Shown: positions 8,672 through 15,930 of the stretch, piece by piece
How positions within the stretch are numbered: the stretch's first letter is position 1
How the letters are laid out: each line of letters begins with the position of its first letter
Assembly (NCBI GenBank): GCA_046758465.1
Contig: JBHIAG010000007.1
Location: forward strand, 1 to 39,420
DNA from: JBHIAG01 sp046758465
GTDB lineage: Bacteria; Acidobacteriota; Terriglobia; Acidiferrales; 2-02-FULL-67-57
DNA: 39,420 nucleotides
Reading direction: 5' to 3'
Program-made: the position numbers and the translations under genes
The notes under the pieces: model-generated
Told to the model about the DNA's origin: nothing
Seen by the model: only the letters and a program-made list of their open reading frames with translations
Databases searched by the model: none

Positions 8672-8690
8672 CCTGCCTGCCGCAGGCAGG
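8672..8690. repeat. Palindromic GCAGGC repeat in the kinase leader
   Basis: Arms CCTGCCTGC and GCAGGCAGG form a perfect 9-bp stem around one base. It lies between the promoter and ATG 8701. The otherwise similar leader of the second kinase (22075-22095) lacks it, so it looks like an insertion. The hairpin ends 10 bases before the start codon and could affect ribosome access. Confidence 0.7.
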
Positions 8691-8700
8691 TTCCTTCCTC

Positions 8701-11079
8701 ATGATTGGTAAGACGCTGGGCCATTATCGCGTGCTGGAGAAAATTGGTGCGGGCGGGATGGGCGAGGTCTATCGGGCGCACGACGAGCGGCTCGATCGTG
8801 ACGTCGCCCTGAAAGTCCTGCCCGCCGGGGCCCTGGCCGACGCGGCTGCCCGCAAACGCTTCCGCAAAGAAGCCCTGGCGCTGTCCAAGTTGAACCATCC
8901 CAACATCGAAACCGTCTACGACTTCGACACCCAAGAAGGCGTGGATTTCCTGGTCATGGAGCACATTGGTGGGGAGTCGCTGGCCGAGAAGGTGGCGCAG
9001 GGGGCGCTGGGGGAGAAAGAGGTAGGGCGGCTGGGAATGCAGTTAGCCGAGGGGATGGCGGCGGCGCACGCCGCGGGGGTGGTGCATCGCGACCTCAAGC
9101 CCGGCAACCTGCGGGTGACGCCCGACGGGCGGCTGAAGATTCTCGACTTTGGCCTGGCCAAGTTGTTGCGGCCCGTCGCCGAGCCGGGCGCGGCCCCAAC
9201 CGAAAGTTTGACGGAGACGCGGGGGATAACGGGGACGCTGCCCTACATGGCACCGGAGCAGTTGCGGGGCGAGGAGGTGGACGCCCGCGCGGACCTCTGG
9301 GCGGCCGGGGCAGTGCTCTATGAGATGGCCACCAGCCAGCGGCCCTTCAAAGGGAAGACGGGATACGAGTTGAGTTCGGCGATTCTGAACCAGGCACCTC
9401 AGCCCCCCAGCGAACTCAATCGGCACGTCTCGCCCGAGCTGGAGCGCATCATCCTGAAGTGCTTGGAGAAAGACCCCGAGCACCGTTATCAGTCAGCCCG
9501 CGAGTTGCTGGCCGACTTCCGCCGGCTGACGGCGCCGGCTGTGGAGGTGCCCCGCAGGCAGGTGCCTGCGGGCTCGGCGCGTTTACTTTTGCGCCTCGGT
9601 GGTGTGGGGCTGGCGGTGGTGGTGTTGCTGGCGGTGCTTTTTGGGTTGAATGTAGGCCGGGTGGGGGAGTGGCTGGGCATGGGCGGTGCAACCCGCATTG
9701 ATTCGATTGCGGTGCTGCCGCTGGCCAACCTCTCCGGCGACCCCGAACAAGAGTACTTCGTGGACGGGATGACCGAGGCGCTGATTACGGAGCTATCAAA
9801 GATTGGAGCCTTGAAGGTGATCTCGCGCACCTCGGCGATGCGCTACAAGGGCACGGACAAGCCACTGCCGCAGATTGCGCGGGAGTTGGGAGTGGACGCA
9901 GTGGTGGAAGGTTCGGTGCTGCGGGTCGGCGAGCAGGTGCGGATTACAGCGCAGTTGGTCGAGGCCGCGACGGATCGGCATCTCTGGGCAGAGAGCTACC
10001 AGCGAGGTCTTACTGACATCTTGGCCTTGCAGAGCGAGGTGGCGCGGGCGATTGCGCGGGAGATCAAGGTGACGGTAACACCCGCAGAAGAAGCGCGGCT
10101 GGCGCGTGCCCGCCCGGTCAACCCTGAGGTCTATGAGCTTTACCTCAGGGGCCGCTATCACTGCGCCCAGTGGACCCCGAAGGAGATGAATAAAGCCGTC
10201 GAGTACTTGCAGCAGGCCATAGAAAGGGATCCCGGCTACGCGCCGGCCCATGCCGAATTGGCCACCTGCTACACGGTGCTGGCGTTCTTCGATTATCTCC
10301 TGCCACGGGAGGCCTATCCCAAGACAAGGGCAGCCGCGAACAAGGCCCTTGAAATTGACGACCGGCTCGCCGAAGCGCATGTGGCGCTGGGGGGGATGAG
10401 CTGGTATTTCGAATGGAACTTGCAGGAAGCCGAGAGGGAATACAAGCAAGCCATTGAGTTGAATCCAAACCATTCGATGGCACACGTCTGGTCCGCTTAT
10501 ACCTTAGGGGAGGCGGGACGTTGGGAGGAAGCAGTGGCAGCGGCAAGACGTGCCCAGGAGCTCGATCCGCTCTCGCTTTGGGCCAACAATGCCGCGGGTG
10601 AGGTCTTTTACCTTAAGCGGGAATACGACCAGGCAATCAAAGAATTTGGGAAGAATCTCGATCTGGATCCCAATGACGCCGGTGCGTACTATTTTCTTGC
10701 GTGGCCGTATGAGCAAAAGGGGATATATGCGGAAGCCATTGCATTGCTGGAAAAGGCGGTAACGCTTTCTGAGAGCGTCCCGATATACGTCGCGGGTCTG
10801 GGTCACGCCTATGCGTTGGCGGGAAAGAGAAGCGAGGCGCTGAAGATTCTCGATCAACTGCAGGGGCAAACCACACTGATGCCTCCTTCGCCGTTCGACA
10901 TGGCGCTTGTCTATATAGGTCTGGGCGACAAGGAGAAGGCGTTCGAATGGCTGGAAAAAGCTTATGAAGAGCGCTCTATGCGGCTCGTTTTTCTCAAAGA
11001 GGGGCCAAGGTTCGATAGCTTGCGCTCCGACCCCCGCTTCCAGGACCTGCTGCGGCGCATGAATTTTCCAGAGGACTAG
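8701..11079 (+). CDS. Transmembrane serine/threonine protein kinase with TolB-like and TPR sensor region
   Basis: The start is ATG 8701 (MIGKTLGHYRVLEKIG), the stereotyped beginning of this kinase class; the upstream TTG frame is leader sequence. The 792-residue protein has an N-terminal Hanks-type kinase with GAGGMGEVY, Lys38 in VALKVL, HRDLKPGN near 129, DFG near 150 and an APEQ activation segment. All catalytic residues are present. A membrane helix at about 294-319 leads to an outer part with a TolB N-terminal-like domain (IAVLPLANLSGDPEQEYFVDGMTEAL) and then several TPRs to the end. Such proteins probably phosphorylate cytoplasmic targets in response to an external or protein-protein signal; the target is unknown. 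A palindromic repeat at 9551-9572 is translated within the linker just before the membrane helix. Confidence 0.93.
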   Translation: MIGKTLGHYRVLEKIGAGGMGEVYRAHDERLDRDVALKVLPAGALADAAARKRFRKEALALSKLNHPNIETVYDFDTQEGVDFLVMEHIGGESLAEKVAQGALGEKEVGRLGMQLAEGMAAAHAAGVVHRDLKPGNLRVTPDGRLKILDFGLAKLLRPVAEPGAAPTESLTETRGITGTLPYMAPEQLRGEEVDARADLWAAGAVLYEMATSQRPFKGKTGYELSSAILNQAPQPPSELNRHVSPELERIILKCLEKDPEHRYQSARELLADFRRLTAPAVEVPRRQVPAGSARLLLRLGGVGLAVVVLLAVLFGLNVGRVGEWLGMGGATRIDSIAVLPLANLSGDPEQEYFVDGMTEALITELSKIGALKVISRTSAMRYKGTDKPLPQIARELGVDAVVEGSVLRVGEQVRITAQLVEAATDRHLWAESYQRGLTDILALQSEVARAIAREIKVTVTPAEEARLARARPVNPEVYELYLRGRYHCAQWTPKEMNKAVEYLQQAIERDPGYAPAHAELATCYTVLAFFDYLLPREAYPKTRAAANKALEIDDRLAEAHVALGGMSWYFEWNLQEAEREYKQAIELNPNHSMAHVWSAYTLGEAGRWEEAVAAARRAQELDPLSLWANNAAGEVFYLKREYDQAIKEFGKNLDLDPNDAGAYYFLAWPYEQKGIYAEAIALLEKAVTLSESVPIYVAGLGHAYALAGKRSEALKILDQLQGQTTLMPPSPFDMALVYIGLGDKEKAFEWLEKAYEERSMRLVFLKEGPRFDSLRSDPRFQDLLRRMNFPED
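9551..9572. repeat. GCAGGC palindrome translated inside the kinase linker
   Basis: Arms CCCGCAGGCA and TGCCTGCGGG form a perfect 10-bp inverted repeat around GG. It encodes RRQVPAG at residues 285-291, between the kinase domain and the membrane helix, and keeps the frame. It belongs to the same family as 8672-8690 and 30144-30161. Confidence 0.7.
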
Positions 11080-11378
11080 TTTATTGGTTGAATGGTTGAT
11101 TGGGTGGGCAGGGCCGTGACCCGTGCACCGTGCTTCGTGCCTCGTGCTTTGTGCCTCATGACCCAGCGGCAGGGGCCGCTAGGTTGGACAGGGAAGGAAT
11201 AGCAGCGGGAGGCTCAGACAGGCAAGCGGAATGCGGGCGAGGCGGTGCCGCGAATTCGAAAACCGAAAAACTGAAGCCCCAAACTGCTTTCTCTGTGTCC
11301 TCGGGGTCTCTGTGGCGAATGGCGGCGCAGGCCCCAGAGGAAACAGAAAATAGAAAATAGGAGTAGGGAGGTAGTGCG
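11080..11378. other. Intergenic region with low-complexity repeats
   Basis: About 300 bases lie between the kinase and peptidase genes. The region contains the degenerate CGTGC-type repeat at 11122-11160 and an A-rich stretch with repeated AGAAAAT near 11343-11359, just ahead of the AGGGAGGT ribosome site at 11366-11373. No ORF or convincing promoter was found. Confidence 0.5.
11122..11160. repeat. Degenerate tandem CGTGC(N) repeat
   Basis: The stretch repeats variants of CGTGCNN and GTGCCTC (CGTGCACCGTGCTTCGTGCC and onward). It is not coding. A similar word-like repeat with TACCTAG units occurs at 35751-35796. Confidence 0.55.
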
Positions 11379-12731
11379 ATGAGGCGAGCTTTCATCTTGG
11401 TAGGACTGCTGGTGGGTTTCTGGGTGCTGGCTGAGGTGGTGGGGGTGGTGGCGGTGCTGCGGGGCGCGACGGGGCAGGGCAGGCCCTTCGGCTTGGCTCA
11501 GGGCCGGCCGGGGTCGTTGGACCCGGAGGCGCTGCGGCGGCGGCGGATTGAGGTTCTGCTAGCGCAGGCGCTGAGGGAGCACGGCTTCGACCTCTGGCTG
11601 GTGTTCACGCGCGAGTACGCGCGCGACCCGCTGGGGGCTGACATTGCGGGCGGGGAGGTGGTGGCGCGCAGCGCGTTTCTGTTCGCCCGTACGGGGGAGG
11701 GATTCCGCAAGCTTGCGGTGGTGGCGAGCTACGACGTGGCCCCGGTGGAGGAGAGCGGCATCTACGATGAGGTGATTGCCTACCGGGGCGAGGGCATCAA
11801 GCCGCACCTGAAGAAGTTGCTGGCGGAGCTCGCCCCGCGGCGCATTGGGGTCAACGTCTCGCGCGACATCCCGCTGGCCGACGGCCTCACTGCCGGGATG
11901 CGTGCTTACCTGGAGGAAGCCGTCGGCCCGACGTACGCCTCGCGCTTTGCCTCGGCCGAGCCGGTGGTGGTCTCCTTCCGCGGTCGTCGGCTGGGGGAGG
12001 AAATCGCACTGCTGCGCGAAGCAGCCATCTACACGGACAAAATTATGCGGGAGGCGCTGTCGGAGAAGGTCATCGTCGCGGGGAAGACGACGGAAAAGGC
12101 TGTGGGCGACTATCTGCGGCGGCGGGCGGCGGAGTTCGGCGCGCGCGTGCCATTTATCAGTGTGGTAGTGGGCCCGACGCGCGGGCACGGGGGTCCGAGC
12201 GAGCGCGTCATCGAGCCGGGCGATTTGGTGCGGATTGATTTTGGCATCACCCACCGCGGCTATTCGACCGACATCCAGCGCACTGCCTACGTGCTGCGGC
12301 CGGGCGAGACGAGTCCACCGGCGGCAATCGTGAAGATGTGGGAGACGGCGCGGACGGCCACCGATGCGGCCATGGCGACGATGCGGCCGGGGGTGAGCGG
12401 GAACGCAGTGGACCGGGTGGCGCGGAAGGTGCTGACCGATGCGGGCTATGAGGGCTATCCGCACGCCGCCGGCCATCCCATCGGGTTTGATGTGCACGAC
12501 GTAGGGCCGCTGCTGGGCCCGGACTGGCCCGAGCGCTATGGCGCGACCGTCCACCTGAAGCTCGAAACTGATCAGACCTTCGCCGTGGAGCCCATCCTCT
12601 ACGCTCACTACACCCCGGCTGGGGGCGAGATCAACATTGGGCTGGAAGAAGACGTGGTGGTTACGGCCGACGGGGTCGAGCGGCTGCATCCGCGGCAGGA
12701 TGAACTCATCTTGATTCGGGCGCGGCGGTAG
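11379..12731 (+). CDS. M24 family metallopeptidase (Xaa-Pro aminopeptidase-like), membrane-anchored or exported
   Basis: The 450-residue protein starts at ATG 11379 behind AGGGAGGT. An N-terminal hydrophobic segment (about residues 5-29) suggests export or a membrane anchor. The C-terminal pita-bread domain shows the five metal ligands of dinuclear M24 enzymes: Asp in RIDFG, Asp in STDIQR, His in AAGHPIGF, Glu in FAVEP and Glu in GLEEDVVV. A creatinase-like N-terminal domain occupies about residues 50-210. It probably removes N-terminal residues next to proline from peptides outside the cytoplasm, or is a related dipeptidase; the exact substrate is not visible. Residues 35-44 (RPFGLAQGRP) are encoded by a palindromic repeat, just after the hydrophobic segment, where an insertion would do little harm. 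Confidence 0.9.
   Translation: MRRAFILVGLLVGFWVLAEVVGVVAVLRGATGQGRPFGLAQGRPGSLDPEALRRRRIEVLLAQALREHGFDLWLVFTREYARDPLGADIAGGEVVARSAFLFARTGEGFRKLAVVASYDVAPVEESGIYDEVIAYRGEGIKPHLKKLLAELAPRRIGVNVSRDIPLADGLTAGMRAYLEEAVGPTYASRFASAEPVVVSFRGRRLGEEIALLREAAIYTDKIMREALSEKVIVAGKTTEKAVGDYLRRRAAEFGARVPFISVVVGPTRGHGGPSERVIEPGDLVRIDFGITHRGYSTDIQRTAYVLRPGETSPPAAIVKMWETARTATDAAMATMRPGVSGNAVDRVARKVLTDAGYEGYPHAAGHPIGFDVHDVGPLLGPDWPERYGATVHLKLETDQTFAVEPILYAHYTPAGGEINIGLEEDVVVTADGVERLHPRQDELILIRARR
11482..11505. repeat. CCCTTCGRC-type palindrome translated inside the M24 peptidase
   Basis: Arms GGCCCT and AGGGCC flank a 12-base core with TTCGGCTTGGCTC. It encodes part of GRPFGLAQGRP. Related elements lie in hutI (35382-35401) and in intergenic DNA (35853-35873). 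Confidence 0.65.
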
Positions 12732-12837
12732 GAGCAGAGCGGGGGCGGGGAGGCAGGCTAGAAAGCGGGAGTTTTCATGCGTTTAGGGTACGTCAGGGCG
12801 CGTTTTGGCGACACGGTGCGACGAGTTGCGACGACTT

Positions 12838-12865
12838 CCGTCGCGATCCGGCGCGATCCGGCGCG
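12838..12865. repeat. GCGATCCGGC tandem repeat
   Basis: GCGATCCGGC occurs twice in tandem (12843-12862). The first 17 bases (12838-12854) match 36135-36151 at 16 positions. The surrounding 12732-12927 gap between convergent genes holds no ORF. Confidence 0.55.
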
Positions 12866-12927
12866 GAATGTAGGCGGTGGCGGCATTGTGGGCACGGGTT
12901 TCAGAGTAGGGGTTTGGGGCGGAGAGT

Positions 12928-13185
12928 CTAGCGGCTGGGGCGAAGTTTTTTGGCGTGGAGCTGGGTGAAGAAGGTGTCGCGCAATTCAGAGTCCGACATG
13001 CTGACGTAGCGGAGCCAGTCGAGGCGGAGTAGGATAGGCTGCTCGTCCTTCTGCACAACAATGCCGAGGTGTTGCTTGGTGGAATCGAGCAAGAGTTCGA
13101 TGAGATGGAGTTTGGGGTCGAATGCGGCGAGCAGAGGCTCGATGCGGCGGCGCAGGCTGCGTTTTCGCTCGGGGCTCAACTCCAC
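12928..13185 (-). CDS. Small hypothetical protein downstream of kimA-like gene
   Basis: The frame encodes about 85 residues from GTG 13185 (VELSPERKRSLRRRIEPLLAAF). It has a protein-like composition, with a basic start, a hydrophobic middle (LHLIELLLDSTKQHLGIVV) and a C-terminal LRDTFFTQLHAKKL. The frame continues upstream in plausible coding sequence (SFSDRTEEFESRP), so the true start may be farther upstream at about 13227, where AGGGGA precedes an ATT. The portion above 13284 only shadows the transporter gene. It lies about 100 bases behind the transporter on the same strand and may be cotranscribed. I do not recognise a family and assign no function. Confidence 0.5.
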   Translation of the reverse strand: MELSPERKRSLRRRIEPLLAAFDPKLHLIELLLDSTKQHLGIVVQKDEQPILLRLDWLRYVSMSDSELRDTFFTQLHAKKLRPSR

Positions 13186-13283
13186 AGGGCGCGACTCAAA
13201 TTCCTCAGTGCGGTCGGAGAAAGAAATTATTCCCCTACATCTTAGCGTGGTTGCATCGGCGCGTCCAGCAAGTTGGAGCGGGC

Positions 13284-15158
13284 TTAGCGGCGCAAGTGGT
13301 GGCGGACGGTCGTGACGATGATTTTGGGTTTGAACAGGAGCGCGGCTTTGATGAACAAGCTGGCCTGGTTGTGGAGGAAGAGTTGCCACCAGCGCGCGGG
13401 GACGTATTCGGGGACGACGACGGTGACGAGGTCGTCGTCGCGCCAGCTATCGATTTCTTGGATGAAGCGGATCAAGGGGCGCTGGATGGAGCGGTAGGGC
13501 GAGTCGAGCACCACGAGCGGGATGTCCGGCGCCCACGTCGCCCAGCGCGCCAACAGGGCCTCGCGGTCTTCCTTGTTGATGTTGACCGTCACCGCCACCA
13601 CGTCCTGCGCAATCGAGCGCGCATATTCAATCGCCGGCAGCACCACGCGGTTCATGCCGGTCACGGGCACCACCGCCAGGTGGCGGCGCGGCTCGGGCTT
13701 CTCGTAGTCGGCGAGGGAAAGTTCCCGCCCCACCACGTAGTAGTGTTGTCGTATCCGGCGGCAGACCCACACCAGCATTGGGATGGCCACCACCACCAGC
13801 CAGGCCCCGGGGCCAGGTACGGGAAGCACCTGCCAAATCCATACAAAACCCGGACTGAACTTCACGACTGCCACCACGACCAACACCAGGCCCGTAGTAG
13901 CTGCGCCCATTCCATTGACCAGCGCGCGCCGCCGGGCACCCGGTTCCTGCGAGCGGCGCCAGTGTTGCACCATCCCGCTCTGCGAGAGGGTGAAGGCCAG
14001 AAAGACACCCACCATATAGAGCGGGATGAGGTTGTGGACATTGGCATCAAAGAGGACGACCAGCGCACCCGCGACCATGCTCAGTACCAGGATGCCGTTC
14101 GAAAACACCAGCCGGTCACCCAGGTTGATCAACTGGCGCGGGAGGAACCGATCGCGGGCCATGACCGACGCCAGCCGGGGAAAGCCGGTAAAGCTGGTGT
14201 TGGCGGCGAGGATGAGGATGGTCATGGTGGTAGCCTGGATGAGGTAGTAGAGAGGGCCGCCGCCAAAAATGCTGCGGGCGAGTTGGGAGATAACGGTCTC
14301 ATTCTCGCGCGGCATGATGTTGTATTGGTAGGCCAAGAAGGTAATGCCGAAGAAAAGCGAGCCAAGCAAGAACGCCAGAATGTAGAGCGTCGTGGCTGCG
14401 TTGCGCGCGACGGGCGGTCGGAAGACCTGCACACCGGTGGCGACGGCCTCGATGCCGGTCAAGGCGGCACAGCCCGACGCGAACGCACGCAGGACGACGA
14501 ACACCAGGACGAAATCCCACGCGGAGATCTCCACCGGTGGGGAGGCGACGTCGGGCATTGGCGTCGCGCGTAGATACTTTGTGAGTCCCCCGAGAACCAA
14601 AAGAAACGCGGAGAAAATGAACAGATACACCGGGCCGGTAAAAATGGCAGCCGACTCGCGCACACCCCGCAAGTTGGCCAGGAGAATGCCCGCGATGGCG
14701 AGCAGGCAGAAGGCGACACGGTGCTCGTAGAGGGCGGGGAAGGCGGAGGTGAGGGCCGCGATGCCGGCGGTGATACTGACGGCCACGGTGAGGGTGTAGT
14801 CAATCAAGAGCGAGGCGCCGGCAAACAGCCCGGCGGTGACACCGATGTTTTCTTTTGCCACTGTATAGGCACCGCCACCGGTCGGATAGGCGTGCAGCGT
14901 CTGCGCGTAAGAAGTGGCCACCATAACCGTGAGGGCCACAATGCCGACAGCAATGGGAATGGCATAGAAGCTCAGCACAGCGAGGCCCAGAGTCGCGGCG
15001 CTCAGTGCGCGGAGAATTTCCTCCGTGGCGTAGGCGGTGGAGGACAAATTGTCGGAGGCCAGCACCGCCAGTGCCGACTTTTTGGAGAGCTTTTGCTCCT
15101 GCAACGATGCGGTGTCGAGCGGCGAGCCGATGAGGTACTGTTTCAGGCGGCGAAGCAT
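13284..15158 (-). CDS. kimA: KimA-like potassium importer (APC superfamily)
   Basis: The 624-residue protein resembles Bacillus subtilis KimA (formerly YdaO), a proton-coupled K+ importer, from end to end. It opens LRRLKQYLIGSPL, then LASDNLSSTAY with Asp36 and Tyr43, YPTGGGAYTVAKEN, and LLIDYTLTVAVSITAG with Asp120-Tyr121. From memory these align with residues described as important for ion binding in KimA. Twelve membrane segments are expected, followed by a C-terminal cytoplasmic domain of about 150 residues (HLAVVPVTGMNRVVLPAIEYARSI) like the USP-like part that binds c-di-AMP in Bacillus. Function is inferred from whole-length resemblance; some APC relatives carry amino acids instead. I saw no ydaO-type c-di-AMP riboswitch in the 195-base upstream gap, which holds a possible -10 TATTAT at 15254-15249. 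Confidence 0.85.
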   Translation of the reverse strand: MLRRLKQYLIGSPLDTASLQEQKLSKKSALAVLASDNLSSTAYATEEILRALSAATLGLAVLSFYAIPIAVGIVALTVMVATSYAQTLHAYPTGGGAYTVAKENIGVTAGLFAGASLLIDYTLTVAVSITAGIAALTSAFPALYEHRVAFCLLAIAGILLANLRGVRESAAIFTGPVYLFIFSAFLLVLGGLTKYLRATPMPDVASPPVEISAWDFVLVFVVLRAFASGCAALTGIEAVATGVQVFRPPVARNAATTLYILAFLLGSLFFGITFLAYQYNIMPRENETVISQLARSIFGGGPLYYLIQATTMTILILAANTSFTGFPRLASVMARDRFLPRQLINLGDRLVFSNGILVLSMVAGALVVLFDANVHNLIPLYMVGVFLAFTLSQSGMVQHWRRSQEPGARRRALVNGMGAATTGLVLVVVAVVKFSPGFVWIWQVLPVPGPGAWLVVVAIPMLVWVCRRIRQHYYVVGRELSLADYEKPEPRRHLAVVPVTGMNRVVLPAIEYARSIAQDVVAVTVNINKEDREALLARWATWAPDIPLVVLDSPYRSIQRPLIRFIQEIDSWRDDDLVTVVVPEYVPARWWQLFLHNQASLFIKAALLFKPKIIVTTVRHHLRR

Positions 15159-15353
15159 TGACGCTGGCCCGGCGGCCGCAAGGCGAGCGGGCCGTTTCTT
15201 CGTATCCTTACTAACACACTCTCACGGTGGCGGCAAGCCGCGGGCCTCATAATAGATGTGTGAGTGGGCCCTTCGGGCCCTGCAACCGGGCTTGCGTGGG
15301 TGAGGGGAACAAGCGTAAGCTTTCAGCCTACTTACCTCCCAGGAGCGCGAGCG

Positions 15354-15878
15354 ATGCCAGATGGGGTTAGCACGAATGTCAGTCAGATCGTGGAGCAGGC
15401 ACTGAAGACCAAGAAGGAACTGGAGGCTGGCGACTACACCAAGATTGCTACGGCCATTGCCAAGGGGTTCAAAGTGAGCGTAGGGGAAGTGGCCATCCTC
15501 GAGTTGGGGCGTGGTGGCAGGCACTTACATTTTCTCGTGCCGGAAAAGCTGGCCAAGGTGGGTAGCGTTCCGATGACCAGCACGAACGCCCTGGCCGTCC
15601 GCACCGTGCGGGAGCGCCGCCCGGAGATAATCAACAACTTCCCGGCCACCAAACACCCGACCGTCTTTGAGGGAGTGCCCGTCGGCGAAAAAGCTGCCGA
15701 GCCCATCCAGAAGATTGTGAGCGTGCCCATCTTGCTGGAGGGCAAGGCGGTGGGCGTCATTCAGGTGTCGCGCAAGGGGAAGACACCCGGCGCCACCGGT
15801 GTCAACTTCACTCCGAAAGACCTGCAAGACCTCGTGCAGACCGCCGCCGCTCTTTCCAAGTGCTTCAAGAAGGCTTGA
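15354..15878 (+). CDS. GAF domain-containing protein
   Basis: ATG 15354 is chosen because AGGAG lies eight bases upstream; the longer frame from 15264 is poor in coding character. The 174-residue protein is a short helical lead (VSQIVEQALKTKKELEAGD) followed by a single GAF-like domain, seen in EGVPVGEKAAEPIQKIVSVPILLEGKAVGVIQVSRK and the C-terminal FTPKDLQDLVQTAAALSKCF. GAF domains bind small ligands or mediate dimerisation. There is no output domain, so it probably works through a partner protein or as a free ligand sensor. It is divergent from the kimA-like gene and convergent with the inositol phosphate synthase gene. Confidence 0.8.
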   Translation: MPDGVSTNVSQIVEQALKTKKELEAGDYTKIATAIAKGFKVSVGEVAILELGRGGRHLHFLVPEKLAKVGSVPMTSTNALAVRTVRERRPEIINNFPATKHPTVFEGVPVGEKAAEPIQKIVSVPILLEGKAVGVIQVSRKGKTPGATGVNFTPKDLQDLVQTAAALSKCFKKA

Positions 15879-15930
15879 GACGCCTGAGGCAGAATTTCGT
15901 CCCGCCCTACTGACTCCGGCCAGCCAGAGG

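Noticed and set aside
13122..14573. 483-codon plus-strand frame opposite the kimA-like gene
   Set aside because: It is antisense to a clear transporter and is His/Gly/Asp-rich with no motif, typical of a high-GC shadow frame.
15159..15353. c-di-AMP (ydaO) riboswitch upstream of the kimA-like gene
   Set aside because: The conserved core could not be found by eye; only a GGGCCC palindrome and a possible -10 were seen.
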